Positions 1 through 6,665 of a stretch of DNA of 14,308 bases are shown here, piece after piece. The notes beneath the pieces are model-generated. The model was not told the origin of the DNA and made no database searches. It was given only the letters and a program-made list of their open reading frames with translations. This DNA comes from JALOAD01 sp023228995 [NCBI: Candidatus Muiribacterium halophilum] (GTDB lineage: Bacteria; Muiribacteriota; Muiribacteriia; Muiribacteriales): NCBI GenBank assembly GCA_023228995.1, contig JALOAD010000071.1, positions 1-14,308 on the forward strand. The letters run 5' to 3'. The stretch's first letter is position 1, and every line of letters starts with the position of its first letter. The translations under genes and the position numbers were made by a program.

Positions 1-78
1 TGAAACGCTTGAAAATACTGTGAATTCCATAATTATCAACAGCATTGATATAAAAATTAATTTTTTGATATTAGTCAT
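1..78 (-). CDS. Exported protein of unknown function, 5' end only (runs off the window)
   Basis: On the minus strand an ATG at 76-78 opens a frame of 26 codons that stays open to the window edge. The peptide begins MTNIKKLIFISMLLI and continues IMEFTVFSSVS. This is a typical signal peptide: a short lysine-containing n-region, a hydrophobic stretch of about 15 residues and a small-residue end (FSSVS) fit for signal peptidase I cleavage. A GGAGG Shine-Dalgarno (complement of 83-87) lies 4 bases before the ATG, which supports the start. The mature protein lies outside the window, so its function cannot be stated. It reads in the same direction as the lipoprotein gene at 236-826, with about 157 bp between them. 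Confidence 0.7.
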   Translation of the reverse strand, partial: MTNIKKLIFISMLLIIMEFTVFSSVS

Positions 79-132
79 AAATCCTCCGTGATATATTACA
101 TTTTAAATATTATCGGTAATAGGTAGTAAAAC

Positions 133-159
133 AATTAAAAATTAAAAATTAAAAATTAA
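133..159. repeat. Short tandem repeat, 7-bp unit AATTAAA, about four copies
   Basis: TT pairs recur every seven bases (135-136, 142-143, 149-150, 156-157), giving about four copies of AATTAAA, with a decayed fifth (AATCAAA) after it. It lies in the spacer between the lipoprotein gene and the next exported-protein gene. No function is evident; it could be length-variable by slippage. Confidence 0.6.
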
Positions 160-235
160 GAATCAAAAATCAGTATAATACAAAAGATTTTGTTTTAGAT
201 TTACCAGAATTATTTTTTTAATCCCTTTTTAGAAT

Positions 236-826
236 TTAAAGGTCTTCTTCCTCTGGGGTAAAATCGTTAATTTCATTTATATTCTGATTTAATGTTGTAA
301 ATGAATTAACTTTTTGAGTAATTTCAGGCATATTGTGTATTTCTTTTAATGCTTCATAAGCTTTACCAATATAATCAAGAGATTCATCATCAGCAGAGTA
401 TTCTTTTGTCATATTAGCAAACATAAAATAAATCTCAGCTTTTATTTGAGGAGTTGTATTAGGATTAGCAAGCAGATCTTTACCTTTTTGATAAGCTATT
501 TCGTATTTATTAGAAATGAAATTATCTCTAATATCTTCAATTTTTCTTTGTTCAATAGTACTTGAATCATCTCTTTTAGAATTTCTACTATATGTATTTT
601 TTAATTCAGCTTGAGCAACAAGTTCTTTATTTCTAATATACATTTTTAATGGATTTATAACAAATTCATCATGCGGAAGAATTGTTTTTTTGTTTATTAA
701 ATTAATAGAAGTTTTTATAGGAAGTTTTTTTTCAATTTCAGAAGTATGTTCTGATTTTTTTTCATTACAACCTGTTAAAAAAAAACATAACATTGTAATT
801 ATAAATATGCTTGACAGTTTTGCCAT
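236..826 (-). CDS. Predicted lipoprotein, function unknown
   Basis: This 196-residue protein starts with a lipoprotein signal peptide: MAKLSS, a hydrophobic core (IFIITMLCFF) and the lipobox LTGC, with C20 as the acylated cysteine. It should be anchored in a membrane facing outward. The mature part is hydrophilic and rich in Lys, Glu and Asn. Residues about 110-180 (YEIAYQKGKDLLANPNTTPQIKAEIYFMFANM and YIGKAYEALKEI) have the paired-helix spacing of one or two TPR-like repeats, suggesting a protein-binding role; this is inference. The ATG at 824-826 is the only start that keeps the signal peptide. The nearest Shine-Dalgarno-like sequence (AAGG) is rather far upstream, so translation may be weak. 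I do not recognise the family. Confidence 0.75.
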   Translation of the reverse strand: MAKLSSIFIITMLCFFLTGCNEKKSEHTSEIEKKLPIKTSINLINKKTILPHDEFVINPLKMYIRNKELVAQAELKNTYSRNSKRDDSSTIEQRKIEDIRDNFISNKYEIAYQKGKDLLANPNTTPQIKAEIYFMFANMTKEYSADDESLDYIGKAYEALKEIHNMPEITQKVNSFTTLNQNINEINDFTPEEEDL

Positions 827-839
827 TATATAATAAAAT
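811..839 (+). promoter_or_regulatory. Sigma-70-type promoter for tRNA-Leu
   Basis: A perfect -35 TTGACA (811-816) is followed by a 17-base spacer and a -10 TAAAAT (834-839). Transcription would start near 846, about ten bases before the tRNA. The -35 box and spacer overlap the first codons and ATG of the minus-strand lipoprotein gene. A TATAAT also occurs at 829-834, but it is too close to the -35. Confidence 0.7.
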
Positions 840-856
840 ACCTTTTATATTCAAAT

Positions 857-943
857 GCCGGAGTGGTGAAATTGGTAGACGCAGTGGATTCAAAATCCAC
901 CGAGCCTTGGCTTGTGACGGTTCGATTCCGTCCTCCGGTACCA
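857..943 (+). tRNA. tRNA-Leu (anticodon CAA), CCA encoded
   Basis: The cloverleaf can be drawn fully. The acceptor 5' arm GCCGGAG (857-863) pairs with CTCCGGT (933-939), the first pair being G-U. The anticodon stem GTGGA/TCCAC (884-888, 896-900) closes a 7-base loop TTCAAAA with anticodon CAA at 891-893. The T arm is GACGG, loop TTCGATT, CCGTC (916-932). The long variable arm between 901 and 915 is the class II hallmark of tRNA-Leu. Discriminator A940 is followed by an encoded CCA. CAA decodes UUG, a rarer leucine codon than UUA in so AT-rich a genome. Confidence 0.97.
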
Positions 944-953
944 CGCTTTTAAC

Positions 954-982
954 ATTTTATCATTAAAAAAAAAATTCAACAA
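954..982 (-). promoter_or_regulatory. Possible promoter for the lipoprotein gene, reading antisense through tRNA-Leu
   Basis: On the minus strand TTGTTG (982-977) is followed after 17 bases by TAAAAT (959-954), preceded by TGA to make an extended -10 (TGNTAAAAT). The start would be near 947, giving the lipoprotein mRNA a leader of about 120 bases complementary to the tRNA. The -35 match is only 3 of 6, so this is tentative. Confidence 0.35.
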
Positions 983-997
983 GTTTTATACTAATTT

Positions 998-1040
998 AAA
1001 AAAAATAAACCCTCTTAATTTTTGTTTAATAAGAGGGTTT
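998..1040 (-). terminator. Intrinsic terminator of the cheW-mcp-cheY operon
   Basis: Two perfect 11-base arms, AAACCCTCTTA (1007-1017) and TAAGAGGGTTT (1030-1040), enclose a 12-base loop. Read on the minus strand the hairpin comes about 15 bases after the cheY stop and is followed by a run of eight U (positions 1005-998). It closes the chemotaxis operon and protects the tRNA and lipoprotein genes from read-through. The lack of a good T run on the other side makes it mainly one-directional. Confidence 0.9.
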
Positions 1041-1054
1041 AAAGTTAAGCGAGT

Positions 1055-1414
1055 TTACATATGTATCAATTTTATCAATTGTTTAATAGAAAATGGTTTT
1101 TCTATAAAACCTGATATATGAGGTAATTCAAAATCTGTAAAATTATTATATTCAAGTTCAGCTGACATAACTATAATTCTCATATTTTGATTATAATCTT
1201 CTTTAATAACACTCCTTATAAGTGTTAACCCATCCATAACTGGCATGTTTAAATCAGTTATGAGTGTATCAATTGTATTATTTTTAATTATGTCAATTGC
1301 ATCCTCTCCATTTAAAGCAAAATGAACTTGGCTGATATTTTCTTTAAAAACACTAAAATATCTTTTCATAAGTTCAATTTGAATTTCGCAGTCGTCTACA
1401 ATTAATATTTTCAT
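1055..1414 (-). CDS. CheY-like single-domain response regulator
   Basis: The 119-residue protein is a lone receiver domain. It has the acidic pair D7-D8 that binds Mg, the phospho-acceptor D54 in TDLNMPVMDG, switch residue S84 (in VMSA, where CheY has Thr) and the conserved lysine K106 in EKPFS. No output domain follows, so it works by protein binding, most likely at the flagellar motor or as a phosphate sink. It begins two bases after the receptor stop (1417-1419), so the two are translationally coupled; an AGGG in the end of the receptor gene can serve as ribosome binding site. The chemotaxis operon context supports CheY, but many lone receivers have other roles and I see no motor-binding signature, so I leave the symbol empty. 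Confidence 0.9.
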   Translation of the reverse strand: MKILIVDDCEIQIELMKRYFSVFKENISQVHFALNGEDAIDIIKNNTIDTLITDLNMPVMDGLTLIRSVIKEDYNQNMRIIVMSAELEYNNFTDFELPHISGFIEKPFSIKQLIKLIHM

Positions 1415-1416
1415 AA

Positions 1417-3297
1417 TTAAAACCCTAAAGTGTCATCACTATCTAATGGGAGAATCTTTTCACTATTGGTTTTCTTTGTATTAAAACTAATATTTGTTTT
1501 TTTCTTATATGGTTTTTTGTTTGAATTAACATTATTTAAATTAATTTTAACACCATGTACAAGCATATTTAATGTTTGTACAATTTCTTGAAGTTGTGAA
1601 GCTTGGGCTGTTAATTCTTCTGATGCTACTGCTGATTCTTCTGAATTTGCTGCAGAACCTTGTGTGTTTTTTTCTATTTCAGATACAGCAATATTAATTT
1701 GAGTAATTCCTTTTGTTTGTTCAGCTGATGCTGTAGATACTTCATTTATTAAATTACTAATTTTCATAACAGAATCAGTTATTTTACCTAATTGATCAGC
1801 TACATTTTTAGCAACATGAACACCGTTTTCTGAATTAGCTTTTGATTCTTCAATTAATGAAGCTGTATTTTTTGCAGCTTGAGCAGATCTTTGAGCAAGA
1901 TTTCTAACTTCTTCAGCAACAACAGCAAAGCCTTTACCAGCTTCACCAGCTCTTGCTGCTTCAACAGCTGCGTTTAATGCAAGAAGATTAGTTTGAAAAG
2001 CAATTTCATCAATTGTTTTTATAATTTTTTCAGTTTCGTCAGAACTTTCTTTTATCTTTGTGATTGCAGTCATCATTTTAGCAATAGTAGATTTACCATT
2101 TTCTGCAAGTTTTTGAGCTTCATCACTCATTATATTAGCTTGTCTAGCATTTTCTGCATTTTGTTTTGTCATTGAAGAGAGTTCTTCAAGACTTGCTGAA
2201 GTTTCTTCAATAGATGAAGCTTGCGAATTAGCTGTGTTTGCCATTTCTTGTGAAGATTGACTTACTTGATTTGATGCTTGTGCAACCTCCATACTACCAG
2301 AATTAAGTTGATTAATAATTTCATTTATTGGAAGAGTTATTCCTCTTACTATAAATATTAAAGCTATTATTGATATTATAGTACAAAATAATGAAAAATA
2401 AATAACTGTTTTTTTGATAAAAGCAACATTTGATTCACTTTCTTTTTGATAAAAATCATACATTTCTTCACTTATAGTAGCAGCTTGTGGACCGATTTTG
2501 TTTATTTTTTCTGTAAGATTATTTGTTTCATTAATTAATTCTTTGGTTTCAATAAAATATTTATTATAATTTTCAACACTTTCTGATATTTTTGAAAGGT
2601 TTAAATCTACATCACCTAAGGTTTTTCTCATTTCATTAAGTATTAAAATATTATTTTTAATTCTTTTTATCTGATCATTATATTCACTTAATCTTGTTTC
2701 ACTTTGTTCACTTGCATAATGTATTTGACTAATTCTAGTTTCTTGAAATAATTGAAAAACATCATCATTAAAAACACTGTTATATTTGTCGATTTTTAGG
2801 TTTTTTTCCATATTATTTTCTGAATATATTTTTTCTTTAATTTCTGTTAATTTATTACTAAAATTACGCATTAATAAAACAGTATTTGATATTTCTTGTT
2901 GTAAATTTTTACTTATTTTACTATCTTTATCATTTAAAGTAAGATATGAAAGATAATGCTCTTTATAAATTTGAACAAGTTTATCTAATTCATTAATTTT
3001 CCCTTGTATAAAATTATTATCAGTATCGTCTTTTATATCATTTGAAACTTTAAATAAATCATCAATTTTAGCTGAAGCCATATCAATATATTTTTTATCT
3101 TGAGTTCTTTGATAATTCATTCCATAAAATCTTGTTTCAAAAATAAGTGCATTTATATCTGTGAATTTTTCTAATGTATCGTGTTCTGCCATTAGATTAT
3201 TCAAAGAGTTCCATGAAATTCCGCTTATTACAAGTAAAAAAAATATAATTACACCAAAACCAGCTGATATTTTTGTACTAAGTTTTAAATTTTTCAT
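1417..3297 (-). CDS. Methyl-accepting chemotaxis protein (transmembrane receptor)
   Basis: This 626-residue receptor has a first membrane helix at about residues 12-28 and a second at about 297-318. Between them are roughly 265 residues, predicted all-helical, outside the membrane; this is long enough for a bimodular helical (HBM-like) sensor rather than a single four-helix bundle. After the second helix only a short HAMP-like first helix ([13 protein letters not shown]) is seen before the coiled-coil signalling domain. The hairpin tip is highly conserved ([20 protein letters not shown], about 431-450, then [22 protein letters not shown]) and binds CheA and CheW. The tail ends DSDDTLGF with no NWETF-type CheR tether. 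The ribosome binding site AGGAG lies just upstream. The ligand cannot be predicted. Confidence 0.95.
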   Translation of the reverse strand: MKNLKLSTKISAGFGVIIFFLLVISGISWNSLNNLMAEHDTLEKFTDINALIFETRFYGMNYQRTQDKKYIDMASAKIDDLFKVSNDIKDDTDNNFIQGKINELDKLVQIYKEHYLSYLTLNDKDSKISKNLQQEISNTVLLMRNFSNKLTEIKEKIYSENNMEKNLKIDKYNSVFNDDVFQLFQETRISQIHYASEQSETRLSEYNDQIKRIKNNILILNEMRKTLGDVDLNLSKISESVENYNKYFIETKELINETNNLTEKINKIGPQAATISEEMYDFYQKESESNVAFIKKTVIYFSLFCTIISIIALIFIVRGITLPINEIINQLNSGSMEVAQASNQVSQSSQEMANTANSQASSIEETSASLEELSSMTKQNAENARQANIMSDEAQKLAENGKSTIAKMMTAITKIKESSDETEKIIKTIDEIAFQTNLLALNAAVEAARAGEAGKGFAVVAEEVRNLAQRSAQAAKNTASLIEESKANSENGVHVAKNVADQLGKITDSVMKISNLINEVSTASAEQTKGITQINIAVSEIEKNTQGSAANSEESAVASEELTAQASQLQEIVQTLNMLVHGVKINLNNVNSNKKPYKKKTNISFNTKKTNSEKILPLDSDDTLGF

Positions 3298-3309
3298 ATA
3301 ATTCTCCTA

Positions 3310-3624
3310 TTATATTGAGTTTTCTGTGAATATTTTGTCAGCATCAAGCATAATTCCATGTCTTACTTCGCCTGTTTTATTATTCATAGATAATACTATA
3401 ATGCAGGTTTTCTCAGTGATTTCAGCTTTTGATATACCAAATCTCACTCTAAGATCAATTACTGGAATAACTTTACCTCTAAGATTAATCATTCCTCTAA
3501 TGTAATCTGAAGAATTTGGAAATTTAGTAACTGTCATCATCCCGATTATTTCTTGTACTCTGAGAATTGGCAGTCCGTAAATTTCCCCATCAAGTGAAAA
3601 TGTTAGGAACTTATTGAGACCCAT
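3310..3624 (-). CDS. cheW: CheW-like coupling protein, short form with apparent internal deletion
   Basis: The first 80 residues are clearly CheW: YGLPILRVQEIIGM, FPNSSDYIRGMINLRGKVIP and VIDLRVRFGI, then KTCIIVL. CheW links receptors to CheA. The protein is only 104 residues where CheW usually has about 150-170. The end, IMLDADKIFTENSI, aligns without gaps to the usual C-terminal strand and helix (ILLDIDKxLxxEEL type), so some 45-50 residues between seem to be missing. A less good alternative aligns the end to the middle (GIVVDxV...) and makes it a C-terminal truncation. No other frame restores the missing part. A strong AGGAGG (3629-3634) precedes the ATG. The stop is 12 bases before the receptor gene, so they share an operon. 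It may still bind receptor, or be decaying. Confidence 0.85.
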   Translation of the reverse strand: MGLNKFLTFSLDGEIYGLPILRVQEIIGMMTVTKFPNSSDYIRGMINLRGKVIPVIDLRVRFGISKAEITEKTCIIVLSMNNKTGEVRHGIMLDADKIFTENSI

Positions 3625-3644
3625 TTTGCCTCCTTTTTATTTTT

Positions 3645-3674
3645 ATAATATGTCTGCAATGTATAAATTGTAGA
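3645..3674 (-). promoter_or_regulatory. Weak candidate cheW promoter overlapping recombination site 1
   Basis: On the minus strand TCTACA (3674-3669, 4 of 6) is followed after 18 bases by TATTAT (3650-3645, 5 of 6), giving a start near 3638 just before the cheW Shine-Dalgarno. The -35 would lie in the inner arm of the recombination site. Because the inner arms of the two sites are identical, this promoter would not change on inversion, but recombinase bound here would block it. Tentative. Confidence 0.3.
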
Positions 3675-3677
3675 CAT
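3650..3677 (-). repeat. Recombination site 1 (28 bp, 11-6-11 layout)
   Basis: On the plus strand the arms are ATGTCTGCAAT (3650-3660) and ATTGTAGACAT (3667-3677), inverted repeats with one mismatch, around the spacer GTATAA (3661-3666). The layout and length match dif/Xer core sites. The reverse complement equals site 2 at 27 of 28 positions, the difference being the seventh base of the outer arm (G here, T in site 2 when both are read inward). The site lies 15 bases upstream of the cheW Shine-Dalgarno. Confidence 0.75.
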
Positions 3678-3720
3678 TTAAGGCGGCTTGTGGTTTTTTT
3701 TAATAATAACTTGGAAATAA

Positions 3721-3733
3721 AACCTAAAAGGTT
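3721..3733. promoter_or_regulatory. Small dyad in the recombinase upstream region
   Basis: AACCT, AAA, AGGTT forms a perfect 5-bp inverted repeat about 105 bases before the recombinase start. It could be an operator or a weak hairpin. Apart from this and some TATTAT-like boxes without a convincing -35, I see no defined promoter in 3678-3837. Confidence 0.3.
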
Positions 3734-3837
3734 GTAATATGAGCTAAATATTAATATGAAGCAATGACACTTTAGATTTAATTACAAAATGAGGTTTAAT
3801 GTAAATGTATTATTAGTTGTGGGGATAAGGAGAGTAT

Positions 3838-4743
3838 ATGAAAAAAAATATTGAACTTCTTTATGAGGAATTTCTTAATAATATTTCGGTTAAAAATAAT
3901 TCAAAAAAAACTTATATGGGAAGTTTAAAACAATTTTTTGAATATATTAAAAAGAAAAATATTAAAAAACCTGAAACAATTACAGTAATTGATTATATTG
4001 AGTTTTTAAAAAATAAAGAATTATCAGATTATACAATAACAAATTATATAGTTGTTTTAAAAAAGTTTTTTTCATGGTGTTATCATCAAGGATATTGTGA
4101 AGATATAACTTCTAAGATAAAAATAAAACAACAAGCAAAAGGATTTAGAAAAAAAACATTAACAATAAAGGAAATACAAGAACTTAATTCTGTTTTATGC
4201 AAAGATAATATTATTGGAATGAGAGATTATACTATTATTAATCTTATGATAAGGACTGGATTGAGAACTATTGAAATTAAGAGATTGAATTTTGGCGATA
4301 TAAAAAAAACTGGTGATTATCATATACATTATATTCATGGTAAAGGAAGGACAGGTAAGGATGAATTTGTATTTTTAACAAAAAAAACTTATAGCATAAT
4401 ACTTGAATATAAAAATAAACTCAAAAGTTTGCACATACCAATTAATGATAACAATCCTATTTTCTTTTCGCTTTCACGAAAAAACTACTTAAAACCCCTT
4501 ACGACACGTTCTTTGTCAAGAATTGTTAAAAACTCTCTTTCATTAATTGGACTTACAAGCAAAGATTATTCTGCTCATAGTTTAAGACATACAGCTATAA
4601 CATTATGTCTTCTTGGAGGAGCAACTATACCAGAAGCACAAATTCCTGCAAGACATAACAATATAAATACAACATTAATATATGCACATAATATTAATAG
4701 AATGAAATGTGCTCCAGAAAAATATATAGATAGAATAATTTAA
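3838..4743 (+). CDS. XerC/XerD-like tyrosine recombinase (integrase family)
   Basis: The 301-residue protein has an N-terminal helical core-binding domain (about 1-95, with the SDYTITNYIVVLKKFFSWCY segment typical of phage-integrase SAM-like domains) and a C-terminal catalytic domain. The catalytic set is complete: R143 in TGLRTIEI, K169 in the GKGR hairpin, H247-x-x-R250 in HSLRH, H273 in ARHNN and the nucleophile Y282 in IYAH. It should cut and rejoin DNA through a 3'-phosphotyrosine. AAGGAG (3827-3832) sits 5 bases before the ATG. The stop is 8 bases before site 2. The length suits a simple Xer-type or invertase enzyme without an arm-binding domain. The inverted 28-bp sites on both sides are the obvious substrate; housekeeping XerC or XerD is less likely because dif does not normally flank xer genes. 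Confidence 0.93.
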   Translation: MKKNIELLYEEFLNNISVKNNSKKTYMGSLKQFFEYIKKKNIKKPETITVIDYIEFLKNKELSDYTITNYIVVLKKFFSWCYHQGYCEDITSKIKIKQQAKGFRKKTLTIKEIQELNSVLCKDNIIGMRDYTIINLMIRTGLRTIEIKRLNFGDIKKTGDYHIHYIHGKGRTGKDEFVFLTKKTYSIILEYKNKLKSLHIPINDNNPIFFSLSRKNYLKPLTTRSLSRIVKNSLSLIGLTSKDYSAHSLRHTAITLCLLGGATIPEAQIPARHNNINTTLIYAHNINRMKCAPEKYIDRII

Positions 4744-4751
4744 TTATGCTT

Positions 4752-4779
4752 ATGTCTACAATTTATACATTGAAGACAT
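4752..4779 (+). repeat. Recombination site 2 (28 bp, 11-6-11 layout)
   Basis: Arms ATGTCTACAAT (4752-4762) and ATTGAAGACAT (4769-4779), with one mismatch as inverted repeats, flank spacer TTATAC (4763-4768). That spacer is the exact reverse complement of the one in site 1, so strand exchange would give inversion. The rest of the spacer to the nucleotidase gene (4780-4957) is AT-rich and holds only a short direct repeat of TTTATGATTTTT near 4880 and the promoter noted next. Confidence 0.75.
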
Positions 4780-4910
4780 AAAAAAGTATTTGTTTATGCG
4801 ACTTATCAGTTTATTTAAATAATATTATAACACAAAAAAACTTAAAGTAAAAGTAAAAAACCCACAACCTTCAAACACTTTATGATTTTTTATGATTTTT
4901 TTTCTTTTTA

Positions 4911-4919
4911 TGGTATTAT
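4911..4919 (+). promoter_or_regulatory. Extended -10 promoter element of the 5'-nucleotidase gene
   Basis: TGGTATTAT fits the extended -10 pattern TGN plus TATAAT (5 of 6), 39 bases before the ATG at 4958. No good -35 lies 16-18 bases upstream. GTGAGG (4947-4952) is the ribosome binding site, 5 bases before the start. Confidence 0.5.
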
Positions 4920-4957
4920 ATTGAAAAAATGCATGTATAAAAAAAAGTGAGGTTTTT

Positions 4958-6445
4958 ATGAAAAAATTTAGTTTTTTAATTATTGTTTATGTTTTTTGTA
5001 TTGTTTGTTTTTCTGGAGATTTTGTTAGAATATTACATACAAATGATTTTCATGGTCATATTCTTCCTAAAGTTGATAGAGATGGTAATGAAATTGGCGG
5101 AATAGCTAGAATTGCTAAGAAGATTGAAGATGTTTTGTCAGTACATCCGCAAACTCTTGTGCTTGATGCTGGGGATTTTATTTCTGGTTTTCTTTATGCC
5201 AATTTTGATACTGGTGAAACTGTTGTCGAAATATACAAGCAAATTCCTTTCACTGCAATTGTTCCGGGTAATCATGAATTTGATTATGGTTATGAAAATA
5301 TGAAAAAAATATTAGCTCCTTTTGAAGATAAAATTGTTTGTGCTAATGTTTATAGTAGAGGAAAGAGAGTTTATCAGCCTTTCATTATTAAAGAAGTTAA
5401 TAATCTTAGAGTTCTTATTATGGGTGTTACTACTCCTGAAATTAAAAGATTTGCTTTAGGTCTTGATGAAGCTGGTGTTTTTGTTTCACTTCCTCAAAAT
5501 GAAGTTAGAAAAATTCTTTCTCAAAATAGGGATAAATTTGATGTAAGTATTCTTATTTCACATATTGGATTTGAAGAAGATGTTAAAATTGCTCAGGAAT
5601 TTGCAGATCTTGATATAATTATTGGCGGTCATACTCATACTTTATTAAAAGTTCCTCCTGTATTTAATAATACAATTATCAATCAGGCTAGTGCTTATGG
5701 TGAAAGATTAGGTTTTTTAAGAGCTTATTATGAAAAAGTAAATGATAAAACTGTTATGAAATATTTTAACTCTAATCTGATGATTCCTCTAGCGTCTTGG
5801 GGTGAAAATAAAATTATTAAAAATTTAGTTGATAAGGCTGAACAAAAAGTCATTGCAATTTCGACTCAAATTGTTGGAGAAGCTTTAGATGTATTTCCTG
5901 CGGGGAAAAAAGATGTAAGAATGGGTGAAACTGAAATTGGAAATCTTATAAGCGATTCTTTATTATATCTTTCAAAAGCGGATTTTGCTGTAATGAATGG
6001 GGGCGGAATTAGAGCTTCATTAAATAAAGGTGCAATTAGTGCAGCTGATGTTGAAAAAATTCTTCCTTTTAAAAATAATGCAATTGTTATAAAAGTTACT
6101 GGAAAAAAACTTATTGAAAATTTTGAAAATTCTTTGCAAGGTTTAAAAATACCTAAGTTATCAGGAGCTTTTTTGCAAGTTGCTGGAATGAAAGTTGAAT
6201 ATGATCTTGAAAATGAAAAAGTTATGTTATTTACAAAAGATGGTAAAGCTATTGAAAAAAACAAAGAATATACTTTAGCTTTAAATGATTATATGAAAAA
6301 TGGTGGAGATGGTTATCTTTTTAAAGAATGTGAAGAAATTAATAGTTACATTACTGGAAAACCTTTGAAAGATGTTTTAACTGAATATATTAGAAAAGTT
6401 CAAAAAGTTAGTCCAAAAAAAGATAATAGAATAGTGATTAAATAG
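4958..6445 (+). CDS. Secreted 5'-nucleotidase / metallophosphatase (UshA-YfkN family)
   Basis: The 495-residue protein begins with a signal peptide (about 1-20, hydrophobic LIIVYVFCIVCFSG). The metallophosphatase domain (about 22-230) has every metal-binding motif: LHTNDFHGH (D30, H32), LDAGDF (D73), GNHEFD (N105, H106), SHIGF (H202) and GGHTHT (H225, H227). The C-terminal 5'-nucleotidase domain (about 305-480) has MGETEIGNLISDSLL, NGGGIRASL (347-355), ILPFKN and NDYMKNGGDGY (443-453), which bind nucleoside and substrate. It should release phosphate from extracellular nucleotides, or a related phosphoester, outside the cytoplasmic membrane for nucleoside salvage. No C-terminal anchor is seen. 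It has its own promoter and is followed by a terminator-like repeat, so it is probably monocistronic. Its upstream region abuts the putative invertible element. Confidence 0.95.
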   Translation: MKKFSFLIIVYVFCIVCFSGDFVRILHTNDFHGHILPKVDRDGNEIGGIARIAKKIEDVLSVHPQTLVLDAGDFISGFLYANFDTGETVVEIYKQIPFTAIVPGNHEFDYGYENMKKILAPFEDKIVCANVYSRGKRVYQPFIIKEVNNLRVLIMGVTTPEIKRFALGLDEAGVFVSLPQNEVRKILSQNRDKFDVSILISHIGFEEDVKIAQEFADLDIIIGGHTHTLLKVPPVFNNTIINQASAYGERLGFLRAYYEKVNDKTVMKYFNSNLMIPLASWGENKIIKNLVDKAEQKVIAISTQIVGEALDVFPAGKKDVRMGETEIGNLISDSLLYLSKADFAVMNGGGIRASLNKGAISAADVEKILPFKNNAIVIKVTGKKLIENFENSLQGLKIPKLSGAFLQVAGMKVEYDLENEKVMLFTKDGKAIEKNKEYTLALNDYMKNGGDGYLFKECEEINSYITGKPLKDVLTEYIRKVQKVSPKKDNRIVIK

Positions 6446-6471
6446 AAGCAGTACTAAAGCAGTATTAAAGC
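6446..6471. repeat. 11-bp tandem repeat directly after the nucleotidase stop
   Basis: AAGCAGTACTA (6446-6456) and AAGCAGTATTA (6457-6467) are adjacent copies with one difference, followed by AAGC of a third. No function is evident. Confidence 0.6.
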
Positions 6472-6520
6472 TTTATAATAACAGGGCAAAAACAATATAA
6501 AAGCAGATTATATAAAAAAT

Positions 6521-6564
6521 TGTCATCCCGGTACTATTCTGAGCCGGGATCTGTTTTTTTTTTT
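6521..6564 (+). terminator. Dispersed hairpin repeat copy 1, acting as terminator of the nucleotidase gene
   Basis: ATCCCGG (6525-6531) and CCGGGAT (6544-6550) pair around a 12-base loop and are followed by CTG and eleven T (6554-6564), a good intrinsic terminator. The 37 bases 6521-6557 recur without change at 8525-8561, and a shortened copy lies at the window end, so this is a dispersed repeat and not only a local terminator. Confidence 0.75.
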
Positions 6565-6567
6565 ACC

Positions 6568-6623
6568 TAAACCCCCTAAACCCTATAACCTTTTTACTAA
6601 ACCCACCAACTTCATTAATTGTT
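6568..6623. repeat. TAAACCC-type tract upstream of the AAA+ gene
   Basis: TAAACCCCC, TAAACCC and TATAACC follow one another at 6568-6590, and a further TAAACCC begins the 26-base stretch 6598-6623. That stretch agrees at 22 of 26 positions with 14261-14286. The tract resembles plant-type telomere heptamers but is internal. It ends just before the promoter of the AAA+ gene. Confidence 0.55.
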
Positions 6624-6630
6624 AATTTTA

Positions 6631-6639
6631 TGATATAAT
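6631..6639 (+). promoter_or_regulatory. Extended -10 promoter of the AAA+ ATPase gene
   Basis: TGATATAAT (6631-6639) is a perfect extended -10. The -35 at 17 bases, TTCATT (6611-6616), matches 3 of 6. The start would be near 6646, leaving a 20-base leader containing the ribosome binding site GGTGG (6657-6661). Confidence 0.65.
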
Positions 6640-6665
6640 TTAGTTAAAATTATATTGGTGGCATT

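Larger units (their letters stand above)
3650..4779. mobile_element. Putative self-inverting element: tyrosine recombinase gene between inverted dif-like sites
   Basis: The recombinase gene and about 160 bp upstream of it are bracketed by two 28-bp sites in inverted orientation (27 of 28 positions agree). Tyrosine recombinases acting on inverted sites with matching spacers invert the DNA between. No direct duplication is visible outside the sites, so there is no evidence that it arrived by transposition. In the opposite orientation the recombinase gene would read toward cheW and head that operon, and its present upstream region would face the 5'-nucleotidase gene. Only one orientation is seen here, so inversion is inferred. 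Confidence 0.6.

Noticed and set aside
3310-3624. CheW broken by a frameshift
   Set aside because: The frame is open to its stop and the missing block is not found in another frame nearby; the DNA for it is simply absent.
3650-4779. The inverted 28-bp repeats as terminal repeats of an insertion sequence
   Set aside because: The enclosed gene is a tyrosine recombinase and not a DDE transposase, each repeat is itself an 11-6-11 dyad, and no target-site duplication is visible.
5866-6264. Minus-strand frame of 132 residues inside the nucleotidase gene
   Set aside because: It is antisense to conserved 5'-nucleotidase motifs and has no recognisable domain.
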